Assembly: GCF_023151555.2 (NCBI RefSeq) | Contig: NZ_CP100426.1 | Coordinates: 372,001-436,000, forward strand | DNA from: Photobacterium sp. CCB-ST2H9 | GTDB lineage: Bacteria; Pseudomonadota; Gammaproteobacteria; Enterobacterales; Vibrionaceae | Direction of reading: 5' to 3' | DNA: 64,000 nt | In this document: positions 20,021 to 29,748 of the stretch, piece by piece | Numbering within the stretch: the stretch's first letter is position 1 | How the letters are laid out: each line of letters opens with the position of its first letter | Notes under the pieces: generated by a model | Seen by the model: the letters and a program-made list of their open reading frames with translations, nothing else | Told to the model about the DNA's origin: nothing | The model's database searches: none | Translations under genes and position numbers: made by a program

Positions 20021-20404
20021 AATTCTGATTATCTATATTGTGATGGTTCATGGTGTAAGCGCATTTTTATCATCACCTGACTTGCAGACTAAATCAGCAT
20101 TTCTTGCTGTCTCATCCCTTAAAATAAGTGACTGGTCACACTTTAATAATCATGCGGCTATTTTTCGGGACAGCTTTGCACGAACGCAAAGAACCCGGGT
20201 TTTGTGATGTCAGTCAGTGTAAGTGGTTCTGAACGGATGAAAATTCAGGAAATTGTCACATATTTGGGTCTCCCTCGAGGACTACGCCCTGTTACTCCTC
20301 CCTCAGCCCCGGCAATTCAGGATGATGTTTTTCCCCAATGCCACAGGCAGCATTAGCATCAGATTTTTTCATTTTCGAAGCATTAACCCGACAGCGAGAA
20401 ACCC
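20021..20404. promoter_or_regulatory. malT-malP divergent control region with MalT-type sites
   Basis: About 380 bases between malT and malP. MalT core hexamers (GGATGA/GGAGGA type) occur at 20235-20240 (+), 20296-20301 (-) and 20320-20325 (+). On the minus strand at 20301-20310, GGGGCTGAGG is one base from the decamer consensus known from E. coli. A palindrome GTGACTGGTCAC near 20130 has the wrong spacing for CRP. The hexamers are short, so individual sites are tentative; their clustering before malP is the support. Confidence 0.5.
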
Positions 20405-22864
20405 ATGATGCAGAAGCAAACTAAAGCGTCTTTTGATAAGGCCGCATTTCAGACTTCGGTTGAGCAACATCTCCTGACAACCTACGCACAGACACCAGCA
20501 ACAGCAGCCCCTCGTCACTGGTATATGGCCATGAGCCGTGCGCTGGCTGAAATCAGTACGGGCAACCTGATTGACACTGAGCAGCAACTGGCTGCCGAAT
20601 CTTGTCGCAGCGTGAATTACCTTTCGATGGAATTCCTGATTGGCCGTCTGACCGGGAACAACCTGATCAGCCTCGGTTTATATGAGCAGGTTTCAGAAGT
20701 GATGGCATCGTTCGGTCAGAACCTGACGGATCTGCTGGAAGAAGAGCGGGATCCGGCACTGGGTAACGGCGGACTGGGCCGGTTGGCAGCCTGTTTTATG
20801 GATTCACTGGCGGCGCAGGAGTTTCCGGCTGTGGGTTATGGCCTGCACTATGAGTACGGTTTGTTCCGTCAGTCATTTGAAGGTGGCCGTCAGATGGAAG
20901 CGCCGGATGCATGGCGCGGACAGGAAGGATATCCGTGGGAAGTACAGCGACCTGAACTGAACCAGACGGTGGGTTTTTTTGGTCAGGTGGAAGTTTATAC
21001 CGATGAAACCGGCGCACAACGTCGCCGCTGGGTTCCGGGTCTGCAGGTAGATGGGATCGCCTGGGATCTGCCGGTGATCGGCTATCAGAATAACAGTGTT
21101 TACCCGCTGCGACTGTGGGAGTGCCGTGCACCAGCACCGTTTAATCTAGCTATGTTTAATGACGGCGACTATGTCGGTGCCCAGTATTCGGCCATTGAGG
21201 CCGGGAATATCACCAAGGTGCTGTACCCGAATGATAACCATGAGCAGGGTAAGACACTGCGCTTGATGCAGCAGTATTTCCACTGTGCTTGTTCTGTGGC
21301 TGATATTCTGCGTCGTCATCTGGCCGCAGGCCATGCGATTGAGACACTTGCAACGCTGGAATCGATTCAGCTGAATGATACACACCCGACGATTGCTATT
21401 CCGGAACTGATGCGCGTTCTGCTGGATGAGCACCACCTGAGCTGGGATGCGGCATGGACTATCTGTAATCAGGTATTTGCGTATACCAACCATACCTTAC
21501 TGCCGGAAGCGCTGGAGACCTGGAGCGAATCGCTGATTGCTCATTTGTTACCGCGTCACCTGGAGATCATCTTCGAAATCAACCACCGGTTCCTGGAAGC
21601 CGTCAATGCCAAATGGCCGGGTCGCGATGACATCAAGCGGAAGCTTTCTGTGATTGAGGAAGGTGAGCAGCGCATGGTGCGGATGGCAAATCTATGTGTG
21701 ATCGGCAGCTATGCGGTGAATGGCGTAGCAGCGCTGCACTCCGAACTGGTGAAACGCGATCTGTTCCCTGAGTTTGATGCAATGTTCCCGGGTAAACTTC
21801 AGAATGTGACCAACGGGGTGACCCCGCGCCGCTGGCTGAAGTTCTGTAACCCGACACTCAGTGCGCTGATTGATGAAAAAATCGGAACCGATTGGCCGGC
21901 GCAGCTGGAGCAGTTGTCAGCACTGGCTGATTTTGCGGATGATTCAGCGTTCCAGAAGCGCTACATGGCGGTGAAGAAAGCAAATAAACAACGTCTGGCT
22001 GACTGGGTCTCTGAAAATATGGGCATCACGCTGGATACGGATGCCATTTTTGATGTGCAGATTAAACGTCTTCACGAATATAAGCGTCAGCATCTGAACC
22101 TGATTCATATTCTTTCGCTGTATCACCGCTTACTCAATGATCCGGATTTCGACATGCATCCGCGTGTCTTCATCTTTGCAGCTAAAGCGGCACCGGGCTA
22201 TGCGCTGGCGAAAGATATTATTTTTGCAATCAACAAAGTGGCCGATAAGGTTAATCACGATCCGCGTCTGGGCGGCAAGCTGAAAGTGGTCTTTATTCCG
22301 GATTATCGTGTCAGCCTGGCTGAGATCATTATTCCGGCAGCCGATGTGTCGGAGCAAATCTCAACAGCTGGTAAGGAAGCATCAGGCACGGGGAACATGA
22401 AACTGGCGCTGAACGGTGCGTTAACCATCGGCACCATGGATGGCGCGAATGTCGAGATTCGCGAGGAAGTGGGCGATGACAATATCTTCATCTTTGGCTT
22501 GCTGGTGGACGAAGTGCTTGAACTCAAGCAACAGGGGTATCTGCCGTACCGTTATTATGAGTCCGACAGTCTGCTGAAAGCGTCACTGGATCTGTTGCTG
22601 GGTGAGACGTTTACACCGGGTGAGCCGGAAGCGCTGGCCGGGATTCGTCATAACCTGCTGGAAGGCGGTGACCCGTATCTGGTGCTGGCTGACTTTGCAG
22701 ATTATGTCTCTGCACATGAGCGAATCGATGAAGCTTACCGGGATCAGGCTGGCTGGGCCCGTAAGGCTATCCTGAATACTTCGCTGGTTGGCAAATTCAG
22801 TTCTGACCGCAGTATTCGTGATTATGTCGACAATATCTGGCAGTTGAAGCGTGTAAAACGCTGA
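20405..22864 (+). CDS. malP: Maltodextrin phosphorylase
   Basis: An 819-residue glycogen/maltodextrin phosphorylase that releases glucose-1-phosphate from alpha-1,4-glucans with phosphate. Landmarks are LSMEFLIGRLTGNN, LGNGGLGRLAACFMDS, the NDTHP segment and the pyridoxal-phosphate site GTGNMKLALNGAL with Lys at about 666. Length matches the family (E. coli MalP ~797). Two consecutive ATGs are possible starts; GAGAA lies before the first. It is the first gene of malP-malQ-glgB, divergent from malT and presumably MalT-activated. A GC hairpin follows it. Confidence 0.95.
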   Translation: MMQKQTKASFDKAAFQTSVEQHLLTTYAQTPATAAPRHWYMAMSRALAEISTGNLIDTEQQLAAESCRSVNYLSMEFLIGRLTGNNLISLGLYEQVSEVMASFGQNLTDLLEEERDPALGNGGLGRLAACFMDSLAAQEFPAVGYGLHYEYGLFRQSFEGGRQMEAPDAWRGQEGYPWEVQRPELNQTVGFFGQVEVYTDETGAQRRRWVPGLQVDGIAWDLPVIGYQNNSVYPLRLWECRAPAPFNLAMFNDGDYVGAQYSAIEAGNITKVLYPNDNHEQGKTLRLMQQYFHCACSVADILRRHLAAGHAIETLATLESIQLNDTHPTIAIPELMRVLLDEHHLSWDAAWTICNQVFAYTNHTLLPEALETWSESLIAHLLPRHLEIIFEINHRFLEAVNAKWPGRDDIKRKLSVIEEGEQRMVRMANLCVIGSYAVNGVAALHSELVKRDLFPEFDAMFPGKLQNVTNGVTPRRWLKFCNPTLSALIDEKIGTDWPAQLEQLSALADFADDSAFQKRYMAVKKANKQRLADWVSENMGITLDTDAIFDVQIKRLHEYKRQHLNLIHILSLYHRLLNDPDFDMHPRVFIFAAKAAPGYALAKDIIFAINKVADKVNHDPRLGGKLKVVFIPDYRVSLAEIIIPAADVSEQISTAGKEASGTGNMKLALNGALTIGTMDGANVEIREEVGDDNIFIFGLLVDEVLELKQQGYLPYRYYESDSLLKASLDLLLGETFTPGEPEALAGIRHNLLEGGDPYLVLADFADYVSAHERIDEAYRDQAGWARKAILNTSLVGKFSSDRSIRDYVDNIWQLKRVKR

Positions 22865-22871
22865 TATTTTT

Positions 22872-22894
22872 GCCGGGGCTGGTTTGGCCCCGGC
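22872..22894 (+). terminator. malP-malQ intergenic hairpin (partial attenuator?)
   Basis: A perfect 8-bp stem GCCGGGGC/GCCCCGGC with a 7-base loop lies eight bases after the malP stop codon, followed by only TTTGTG. The weak T-run and the same-strand malQ gene 75 bases on suggest partial termination or mRNA stabilisation within the operon. Confidence 0.6.
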
Positions 22895-22969
22895 TTTGTG
22901 ATTTGTGGTGAACCAGGGCGTTCGAACACATTCGGGAGAGAGACCCCTGTGGTGTCACGGAGAAGAAAA

Positions 22970-25153
22970 ATGAGAACAGAAAAGGTTGTGAAAGACATTG
23001 CCAGACAGGCTGGGCTGGCAGCCAGTTACATCAGTGCCTGGGGAGAAGAGACCGCAGTCAGTACGGATACGCTGACACGCTTGCTGGCAGCGCTGGGCTA
23101 CGATGTCAGCAGCGATGAATCGCTGGAAGCGTCAGCAGCCAGATTGCAGCCAAGAGAAGTGTTGGCGCCGGTGAAGGTGATTCGTCGCGGTGAACCGGTC
23201 CGGGTGGAACTGACACTCGGCCGCAGTGCCCGTGTCAGCGATTTCAGCTGGAAACTCGAAACGGAGCAGGGCGAGGTGATGGAAGGCTGGCTGCAGTCAC
23301 AGCTGGTTTCTGATGAAAGGGAGGAGGGCGGAGACATGCTGTTTGCGCTGCCGGATCTCCTTTTGGGTTATCACAAGCTGGAAATTTTCCGCAAGCGCCG
23401 TCAGTCACCTTATGAAATGACACTGATTGTCACGCCGGTTGCCTGTTATAAGCAGCCAGCGCTGGAAAAAGGAACCAAGCTCTGGGGCCCGAGTGTGCAG
23501 TTGTATTCCGTGCGTACCGGTCATAACTGGGGTATCGGCGATTTCGGCGATCTGAAGCAACTGGTTTCGGATATCGCTGCGCAAGGGGGGGATTTTGTCG
23601 GTCTGAACCCGATTCATTCTCTGTTTCCGGCAAACCCGGAAGGGGCAAGTCCTTACAGTCCGTCTTCCCGACGCTGGCTGAATATCATCTATATCGATGT
23701 GTGCTCCGTACCGGAGTTTGCACAATGTGATGAAGCGCTTCAGCTGGTGGGCAGTGAGACTTTCCAGCAGCGTTTAGTTGCGGCGCGTGACAGTAACTGG
23801 GTGAATTACAGTGAAGTTGCCTGCCTGAAAATGGCGGTGTTGCCGATGCTGTTCGCGACGTTCAAACAACGTCATCTGAAAGCAGAAACAGTGCGTGGCC
23901 GGGCTTTCCTTGATTTTGTTGAAGCCGGTGGTGAGAGCCTGATGCATCAGGCTGCCTTTGATGCCTTACATGCTGAGCTGAAACAGAAAGATGATCAAAT
24001 CTGGGGCTGGCCGGTGTTCCCTGAACAATACCGCCATTTTGAAAATGCAGCGGTGAAACAGTTTATCAGTCAGCATCCGGAGCAGGTTCAGCTGTATATG
24101 TACCTGCAATGGCTTGCGGATACCCAACTGGCCGAAGCACAGCAGCTTGCTGAAGAAAAAGGCATGGTAATGGGTTTGTATCGCGATCTGGCCGTTGGCG
24201 TTTGCGATTCTGGCGCGGAAACCTGGGCGGATCAGGGGGCATTATGTCAGGACGTGAGTGTTGGCGCGCCGCCGGATATTCTGGGCCCGCTCGGACAAAA
24301 CTGGGGCTTACCGCCGTTTAATCCACAGCAGTTGCGTCATACAGCGTATCAGCCTTATATCGATCTGCTGCGTGCCAATATGCGTCACTGTGGCGCTCTG
24401 CGAATTGACCATGTCCTGGGCTTACTGCGTCTGTGGTGGATTCCGAAAGGCGAATCGGCTAAACAGGGTGCCTACATGTATTACCCGGTTGATGATCTGA
24501 TGGCGATTCTGGCGCTGGAAAGTCATCGTCACCAATGTACTGTAATCGGTGAAGACCTGGGCACAGTACCGGATGAGATTGTAGAGAAGCTGGCAACGGC
24601 AGGGATTCATTCCTACAAGGTGTTCTTCTTCGAAACTGCGGAAGACGGCGGCTATTATTCACCGGCACATTATACCGAACAGTCAATGTCGGCCCTGTGT
24701 ACACATGATATGCCGACACTGCGAGGCTTCTGGCATTGTGATGATCTGAAACTGGGCCGCGAGCTGGGGCTGTACCCGGATGAAGCACAGCTGAAAACCT
24801 TGTTCGACGGTCGCGCTGAGAGCAAGCAGCGTATTCTCGACAGCGTGAACTGGCACGGTTTCCTGCCGGAAAATGTGGGTCGGGATGCGTTGTACGTTCC
24901 GATGGATCGTGCATTGAGTGAAGGGCTGCAATTGCATCTGGCTGCGGGTGCCAGTGCCTTGCTGAGTCTGCAGCTGGAAGACTGGCTGGAGATGGATAAA
25001 CCCGTGAACATTCCGGGCACCGTAGATGAATACCCGAACTGGCGCCGTAAACTGTCTGCGAATCTGGAAGATCTGTTCAATCGTCAGAACATTGTGGATC
25101 TGACCAAACGCCTGACAGAAGTTCGCGCCCGGGCATCACAAAAAGCGGAGTAG
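22970..25153 (+). CDS. malQ: 4-alpha-glucanotransferase (amylomaltase)
   Basis: A 727-residue disproportionating enzyme of glycoside hydrolase family 77 that transfers maltodextrin segments between chains. The ATG at 22970 follows GGAGAAG; the frame extends 24 codons upstream without a family-like sequence. Family marks are GPSVQLYSVRTGHNWGIGDFGDL, NPIHSLFP, the nucleophile region ALRIDHVLGL, the acid/base region VIGEDLGTVP and the THDMPTLRGFW segment with the third carboxylate. An N-terminal ~140-residue extension before the catalytic core is present as in E. coli MalQ. It lies between malP and glgB, four bases before the latter's start. Confidence 0.95.
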   Translation: MRTEKVVKDIARQAGLAASYISAWGEETAVSTDTLTRLLAALGYDVSSDESLEASAARLQPREVLAPVKVIRRGEPVRVELTLGRSARVSDFSWKLETEQGEVMEGWLQSQLVSDEREEGGDMLFALPDLLLGYHKLEIFRKRRQSPYEMTLIVTPVACYKQPALEKGTKLWGPSVQLYSVRTGHNWGIGDFGDLKQLVSDIAAQGGDFVGLNPIHSLFPANPEGASPYSPSSRRWLNIIYIDVCSVPEFAQCDEALQLVGSETFQQRLVAARDSNWVNYSEVACLKMAVLPMLFATFKQRHLKAETVRGRAFLDFVEAGGESLMHQAAFDALHAELKQKDDQIWGWPVFPEQYRHFENAAVKQFISQHPEQVQLYMYLQWLADTQLAEAQQLAEEKGMVMGLYRDLAVGVCDSGAETWADQGALCQDVSVGAPPDILGPLGQNWGLPPFNPQQLRHTAYQPYIDLLRANMRHCGALRIDHVLGLLRLWWIPKGESAKQGAYMYYPVDDLMAILALESHRHQCTVIGEDLGTVPDEIVEKLATAGIHSYKVFFFETAEDGGYYSPAHYTEQSMSALCTHDMPTLRGFWHCDDLKLGRELGLYPDEAQLKTLFDGRAESKQRILDSVNWHGFLPENVGRDALYVPMDRALSEGLQLHLAAGASALLSLQLEDWLEMDKPVNIPGTVDEYPNWRRKLSANLEDLFNRQNIVDLTKRLTEVRARASQKAE

Positions 25154-25156
25154 CCA

Positions 25157-27061
25157 GTGAAGACTGAACCCGTCGAAATCAAACACTGGCTGCCGGATAT
25201 GGCTGAACTGGGTCATCCGTCGACCCAGTATCACCACATGGGGGCACAGCTCATGGAAATTGACTGCTCTGAAGGTGTGGTGACTGGCGTACGTTTTCTG
25301 GTGTATGCGCCGAATGCAAGTGCAGTCAGCGTGGTGGGTGACTTTAATCAGTGGGACAGCCGACGTCATCCGCTGACCTCTCTGGAACAAGGTTATTGGG
25401 GGTGTTTTGTCGAAGCACTGTCAGCAGGAGTGCGGTATAAGTTCGAGCTGCGCGATTCGTCTGGTCATCAGCTGCCGCATAAAGCGGATCCCTGGGGGTA
25501 TCAGGCCGAGCAGTATCCGTCTTTTGCATCTCTGGTCTATGACCACAGTGCTTACCAGTGGCAGGATGAGGACTGGCAGCGACGTCCGGTTACCCCAAAG
25601 CATGAGCAACCGCTTTCGTTTTATGAACTGCATGCCGGTTCGTGGCGACGTCACGAAAATGGTGAGCACCTGAGCTACCGCGAGCTGGCGGCTGAACTGA
25701 TCCCTTATCTGACTGAGATGGGGTATACCCATGTGGAATTGATGCCGGTTTCGGAGCATCCGTTTTACGGCTCCTGGGGTTATCAGCCCGTTGGCTTATT
25801 TGCTCCGACCAGCCGCTACGGTTCACCGGACGACTTTAAATTTTTCATTGATCAGTGCCATCAGGCAGGGTTAGGTGTGATTCTGGACTGGGTGCCGGCG
25901 CATTTTCCGGCGGATGATCATGGTCTGGCGTTTTTTGACGGCACGGCGCTGTTTCATGATCCGGATCCGCGCCGGGGCTGGCATCAGGACTGGCAGAGTT
26001 ATATTTATGACTACGGGCGTGAGCATGTTCGCCGCTTTCTGGTTGCCAATGCACTTTCCTGGTTTGAGCATTTTCACATCGATGGACTGCGGGTCGATGC
26101 CGTCGCATCGATGCTTTATCTGGACTATTCCCGTCAGCCGGGCCAGTGGATTCCGAACGAAGATGGCGGCAACATCAATCACGATGCAGTCAGTTTACTG
26201 CGCTGGATGAATGAAGAAGTCTACAGCCGATATCCGAATGCAATGACGATTGCGGAAGAATCGACGACGTTTCCCGGCGTTTCCCGTCCGACGAATGAAG
26301 GCGGGCTGGGTTTTGGCTTCAAATGGAACATGGGCTGGATGCACGACAGCCTGACTTATATGCGTGAGGATCCGATTCATCGCCGTTATCATCACGACAC
26401 ACTGACCTTTCCGCTGGTGTATGCGTTCAGCGAAAACTATGTGCTGTCGCTGTCGCATGACGAAGTGGTTTACGGAAAAGGGTCCCTGCTGAATAAAATG
26501 CCGGGTGATGAATGGCAGCAGACAGCAAACCTCCGAGCATATCTGGGTTACATGTACGGTCAGCCAGGCAAGAAACTGAATTTTATGGGTTCAGAAATCG
26601 CTCAGAGTGCTGAGTGGAATCATGACGGCGTGCTGGAGTGGCATTATCTGAAATATGAGCGCCATGCCGGTGTGCAACGTCTGGTGAAGGCGCTGAATCA
26701 GCTGTATTGTCAGACGCCTGCGCTGTACGAACAGGATTACGATCCGGCCGGATTTGTCTGGTGCACTCAGTCGGATGCAGAACAGAGTGTGATTGCCCAT
26801 GAACGTTATGCCAAAAACGGGGAGAAGGTGCTGGTGGTCAGTAATTTCACGCCCGTTCCGCGTGAAAATTACGGTATCCCGGTACCGGTTGCCGGACACT
26901 ATCAGGTGCTGCTGAATACGGATGACTCAGAGTTCTGGGGCAGCGGTCAAACAGTTCAGGCGCGTACTGGCACATTCTGGGATGAAACCCGTCAGACGCA
27001 TCTGCTGGTGCTGAACCTGCCACCGCTTGCGACTGTATTTTTACGGTATGATGCAGACTGA
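25157..27061 (+). CDS. glgB: 1,4-alpha-glucan branching enzyme, short form
   Basis: A 634-residue family GH13 branching enzyme that makes alpha-1,6 branches in glycogen. It starts at a GTG four bases after malQ, so translation is probably coupled. It has one N-terminal CBM48 domain ([19 protein letters not shown]). The catalytic domain contains [19 protein letters not shown] (nucleophile Asp about 314), [10 protein letters not shown] (acid/base Glu about 367) and [12 protein letters not shown]. It is roughly 90 residues shorter than the E. coli enzyme because the first N-terminal module is missing. Its place with malP and malQ, not with glgC/glgA, ties branching to maltodextrin turnover. Confidence 0.95.
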   Translation: MKTEPVEIKHWLPDMAELGHPSTQYHHMGAQLMEIDCSEGVVTGVRFLVYAPNASAVSVVGDFNQWDSRRHPLTSLEQGYWGCFVEALSAGVRYKFELRDSSGHQLPHKADPWGYQAEQYPSFASLVYDHSAYQWQDEDWQRRPVTPKHEQPLSFYELHAGSWRRHENGEHLSYRELAAELIPYLTEMGYTHVELMPVSEHPFYGSWGYQPVGLFAPTSRYGSPDDFKFFIDQCHQAGLGVILDWVPAHFPADDHGLAFFDGTALFHDPDPRRGWHQDWQSYIYDYGREHVRRFLVANALSWFEHFHIDGLRVDAVASMLYLDYSRQPGQWIPNEDGGNINHDAVSLLRWMNEEVYSRYPNAMTIAEESTTFPGVSRPTNEGGLGFGFKWNMGWMHDSLTYMREDPIHRRYHHDTLTFPLVYAFSENYVLSLSHDEVVYGKGSLLNKMPGDEWQQTANLRAYLGYMYGQPGKKLNFMGSEIAQSAEWNHDGVLEWHYLKYERHAGVQRLVKALNQLYCQTPALYEQDYDPAGFVWCTQSDAEQSVIAHERYAKNGEKVLVVSNFTPVPRENYGIPVPVAGHYQVLLNTDDSEFWGSGQTVQARTGTFWDETRQTHLLVLNLPPLATVFLRYDAD

Positions 27062-27062
27062 T

Positions 27063-27422
27063 TCATTTTGCCGGTGCGCTTAAGTCCACGGTTTCCAGCG
27101 GGTTTGGACAGAACTGACGGGTTTTGTCCAACACCTGTTTTTGCAGCGACTGATCTGCATTGATGCCGGGATATTTTTTTCGCAGTGCTTCCATACATGC
27201 TTCAGTTGCACTGAGCATCTGTGTCAGTTCACCCTTCGAACTCATCAGACGGCTCAGGTCATTGCCTTTCTCCGTTTTCATTGCCTGTAAGGCTTTTTCC
27301 AGGGCTGCATAGGGTTCAGCCAGACAACCACAAACGTCTTTTGCCGCCTGATCCAAGTCATCGGCCTGTACCGGGGCGGTCATGATGAGGGTTGCCAGAA
27401 ACATCGGGGTCAGCTTTTTCAT
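27063..27422 (-). CDS. Small secreted protein, unknown
   Basis: A 119-residue protein starting MKKLTPMFLATLIMTAPVQA, a clear Sec signal peptide cleaved after QADD or nearby. GGAG precedes this ATG by six bases; the open frame extends 26 codons further upstream without support. The mature part is helical and charged, with cysteines in the CGC motif, one mid-protein (TEACME) and one near the C-terminus (FCPNP), which could form disulfides in the periplasm. I recognise no family. It is convergent with glgB with one base between stop codons and divergent from the barrel gene. Confidence 0.7.
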   Translation of the reverse strand: MKKLTPMFLATLIMTAPVQADDLDQAAKDVCGCLAEPYAALEKALQAMKTEKGNDLSRLMSSKGELTQMLSATEACMEALRKKYPGINADQSLQKQVLDKTRQFCPNPLETVDLSAPAK

Positions 27423-27719
27423 GTAGAACTCCGGCCAAGAAAAAAATTGAAGATATAAACGTGTTGTACAATTTTGCGATGTCGAGGATGTGCTGATCAT
27501 TAAGTCATTCTCAAATCAGGCAATCCGGATTTGTCCCCATAGCAGATAAATACAAATGCGGCATACTTTGGTTCGCAAAAAAATACTTGTATTATTTTTG
27601 CGACGTTGTTCAAAAAATGCCCACCCTATACTCAAGACTAGATGCACTTGTGACGATGTATTAGATGCGTCTAATAAAGGCGTACATAACATTATAAGCG
27701 TGTAGGTTTAGGGGGCGAT
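27423..27719. promoter_or_regulatory. Upstream region of the outer-membrane barrel gene, with operator-like dyad
   Basis: About 300 bases between divergent genes. At 27659-27676 the dyad TATTAGA-TGCG-TCTAATA (7-bp arms) lies 44 bases before the ATG, a typical position for a repressor operator or a promoter element. No known regulator consensus was matched. Confidence 0.4.
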
Positions 27720-28940
27720 ATGGGAAGCGCATATCGGTGTCACGGTGTCTGGGTACCAGTAGTCTTGCTTGCAGTGTCAGTTCCGCAGTCTTCATGGGCG
27801 GACAGCAGTAAATCCAGTTTCGTCAGTTCAGTGTCAGATGAGGTCATGGATTCTCTGATGACTATTGCCAGCGATGTCCGGGTCGACAAACCCAGCCAGA
27901 AAGAATCGGTTCATCCGGCAGCCAGTATTTATTCTTCGTCAGTCGCGTTATATCCGGGAGATGTCAGTGCCCGGACCAGCAGTGTCCGTCAGGACAGCCG
28001 GGGTCGTGCGGTTTATGCGTCTTCGAACGAACCGGGTTCTGCAGCTTCATATTTTGACAATGCGAACGGCGGGCTTGGCACCTACATGCGAGTTGAACGT
28101 TCAACACCGCAACTGACGTTTAGCCAGTATCATTCCGGACGGAAGCAATCATCGGCCAGCCAGGAATATTCTGTCACCATGGGCGGGGATTATCTGCTGA
28201 ACAACAATTATCTGTTTGGTTTAGCTCTGGGGATGCCAAGTTATAAATCAGCAGACTATGAAAATGAGACCGGCAGTGACATTGATGGTTTAGTCGCGTC
28301 GGGTTACTTCAGCTATTTCAAAGATGCATGGTTTCTTGATTTTACGGCCAGCTATGCCCTGATCGATACCGATATGAACCGTCAGGTAAATATGTATACC
28401 GATCCGGTGGTGAGCAGTATGGATGATGCAGATTCGGATGTCTGGGTGTTTACGCTCGGCGGCGGATATGTGGTGGATTATCCCTATGCCAAAATTGCCT
28501 TTGAAAGTTCAGTGCAATATACGCTTTCAGATCAGGACAGATATAACGAAAGATTGTCCAAAGGGAATTCGAACTACGTGATTTCCCGTGTTGATGACGT
28601 CAGTAAACTTGAAGGTACCACTTTTATCACCGGCGCCACCATTTCAAAGCCTTTCCGGACCAGCATCGGTATTTTTCAGCCTTATTTGAAAAGCTACCTG
28701 CATTACGATTATCAGTTCCATTCCGACCGTATTGTCAGCCAGTTCAAATCCAGTTATTCCAGCAGCAATCTTCCGGTGATCACACAGTCTGAAGATCAGT
28801 TTTACGGTCGTTTTCACGCCGGTGTTTCCGGTGCATTTAACGACAAGTGGGTTGCTTACGCCGAGGCCAGCACGCTGGTTGGTCTGGATGATATGACACC
28901 GTCACTCTACAGTGTCGGAGTGATTATTCCGTTTAAATAA
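27720..28940 (+). CDS. Outer-membrane beta-barrel (autotransporter-domain-like) protein
   Basis: A 406-residue protein with a signal peptide ending around SSWADSS. A short polar, serine-rich region to about residue 130 could be a small passenger or plug. After it come alternating amphipathic strands typical of an autotransporter-type barrel (YSVTMGGDYLLNNNYLFGLA, FSYFKDAWFLDFTASYAL), ending in a terminal aromatic-containing strand (YSVGVIIPFK) as recognised by the BAM machinery. The exact family is not certain. A long passenger is absent, so a porin or small adhesin is possible. It is convergent with the siderophore transporter operon; an 11-bp-stem hairpin separates them. Confidence 0.75.
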   Translation: MGSAYRCHGVWVPVVLLAVSVPQSSWADSSKSSFVSSVSDEVMDSLMTIASDVRVDKPSQKESVHPAASIYSSSVALYPGDVSARTSSVRQDSRGRAVYASSNEPGSAASYFDNANGGLGTYMRVERSTPQLTFSQYHSGRKQSSASQEYSVTMGGDYLLNNNYLFGLALGMPSYKSADYENETGSDIDGLVASGYFSYFKDAWFLDFTASYALIDTDMNRQVNMYTDPVVSSMDDADSDVWVFTLGGGYVVDYPYAKIAFESSVQYTLSDQDRYNERLSKGNSNYVISRVDDVSKLEGTTFITGATISKPFRTSIGIFQPYLKSYLHYDYQFHSDRIVSQFKSSYSSSNLPVITQSEDQFYGRFHAGVSGAFNDKWVAYAEASTLVGLDDMTPSLYSVGVIIPFK

Positions 28941-28970
28941 GGCTTATCCGATTGATTCAGGATAAGCCTT
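28939..28970. terminator. Hairpin between convergent barrel gene and siderophore operon
   Basis: AAGGCTTATCC and GGATAAGCCTT form an 11-bp stem around a 10-base loop. It begins at the barrel gene's stop codon, 12 bases before the ABC gene's. There is no long T-run, but the position suggests termination from both sides. Confidence 0.65.
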
Positions 28971-28981
28971 ACCCAGCTTTG

Positions 28982-29743
28982 TTAACCGCCGTAATACAGA
29001 CAAATCCGCTGTCCGTCGATCTCCTTGATATCAAACGGGATTTCATACATAGCTTCCATGATGTTCTTTTCAATCACTTCATGGACTTTCCCGCTGGCGA
29101 CCACTTCGCCGCGTTTCATCGCGATAATGTTATCTGAATAACAGGAGCTGAAATTGATGTCATGGATCACGATGACGACGGCTTTTTGCATGTCTCTTGC
29201 GAGTCGGCGAAGCGTCATCATGATGTCGACGGAATGGCGGATATCCAGATTGTTCAGTGGTTCATCCAGAAAGATGTAGTCAGTATCCTGCGCCACAACC
29301 ATGGCGATGAAAGCCATTTGTCGCTGGCCGCCACTGAGCTCATCAATAAAACGGTCCTGAATCTCCCGGATGCCCAGGTGATCCAGCGCTTCATCAATGA
29401 TGCGGTTATCTTCAGCCGTCAGTCGTCCCTGAGAATGCGGATAACGACCAAACGCAACCAGCTCGCGGACTTTAAACCGCATATTGATATTATTTGACTG
29501 CCGCAGTACAGCCAGTCGTTTCGACAGGGCTTTGCTGTCCCACTGGGATAGAGGCGTGCCGGCAATCACCACTTCACCGGCATCACTGTGGGTCAGTCGG
29601 CTGGCCATGGAGAGCAGGGTACTTTTTCCCGCGCCGTTCGGGCCGATAATAGAAGTCACTTCACCTTTGGGAAAAAGCGCCGAAGCATCTTTCACCACGG
29701 TGGTGTTGCCATAATGTTTGGTTAATCCGGTTAATTCGATCAT
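28982..29743 (-). CDS. Iron-siderophore ABC transporter ATPase (VctC/FatE-like)
   Basis: A 253-residue ATPase of the iron-siderophore ABC family. Walker A GPNGAGKST is at residues 34-42, the signature LSGGQRQMAFIAM at about 130-142 and Walker B YIFLDEPLNNLD follows. It energises the import of a ferric siderophore from periplasm to cytoplasm. It is the last of four genes, 5 bases after the second permease. The best match in memory is VctC of Vibrio cholerae or FatE of Vibrio anguillarum. It presumably follows the iron regulation of the operon. Confidence 0.9.
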   Translation of the reverse strand: MIELTGLTKHYGNTTVVKDASALFPKGEVTSIIGPNGAGKSTLLSMASRLTHSDAGEVVIAGTPLSQWDSKALSKRLAVLRQSNNINMRFKVRELVAFGRYPHSQGRLTAEDNRIIDEALDHLGIREIQDRFIDELSGGQRQMAFIAMVVAQDTDYIFLDEPLNNLDIRHSVDIMMTLRRLARDMQKAVVIVIHDINFSSCYSDNIIAMKRGEVVASGKVHEVIEKNIMEAMYEIPFDIKEIDGQRICLYYGG

Positions 29744-29748
29744 AAGCT

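Noticed and set aside
20120..20145. Possible CRP site GTGACTGGTCAC upstream of malT
   Set aside because: The half-sites are four bases apart, not the six needed for CRP.
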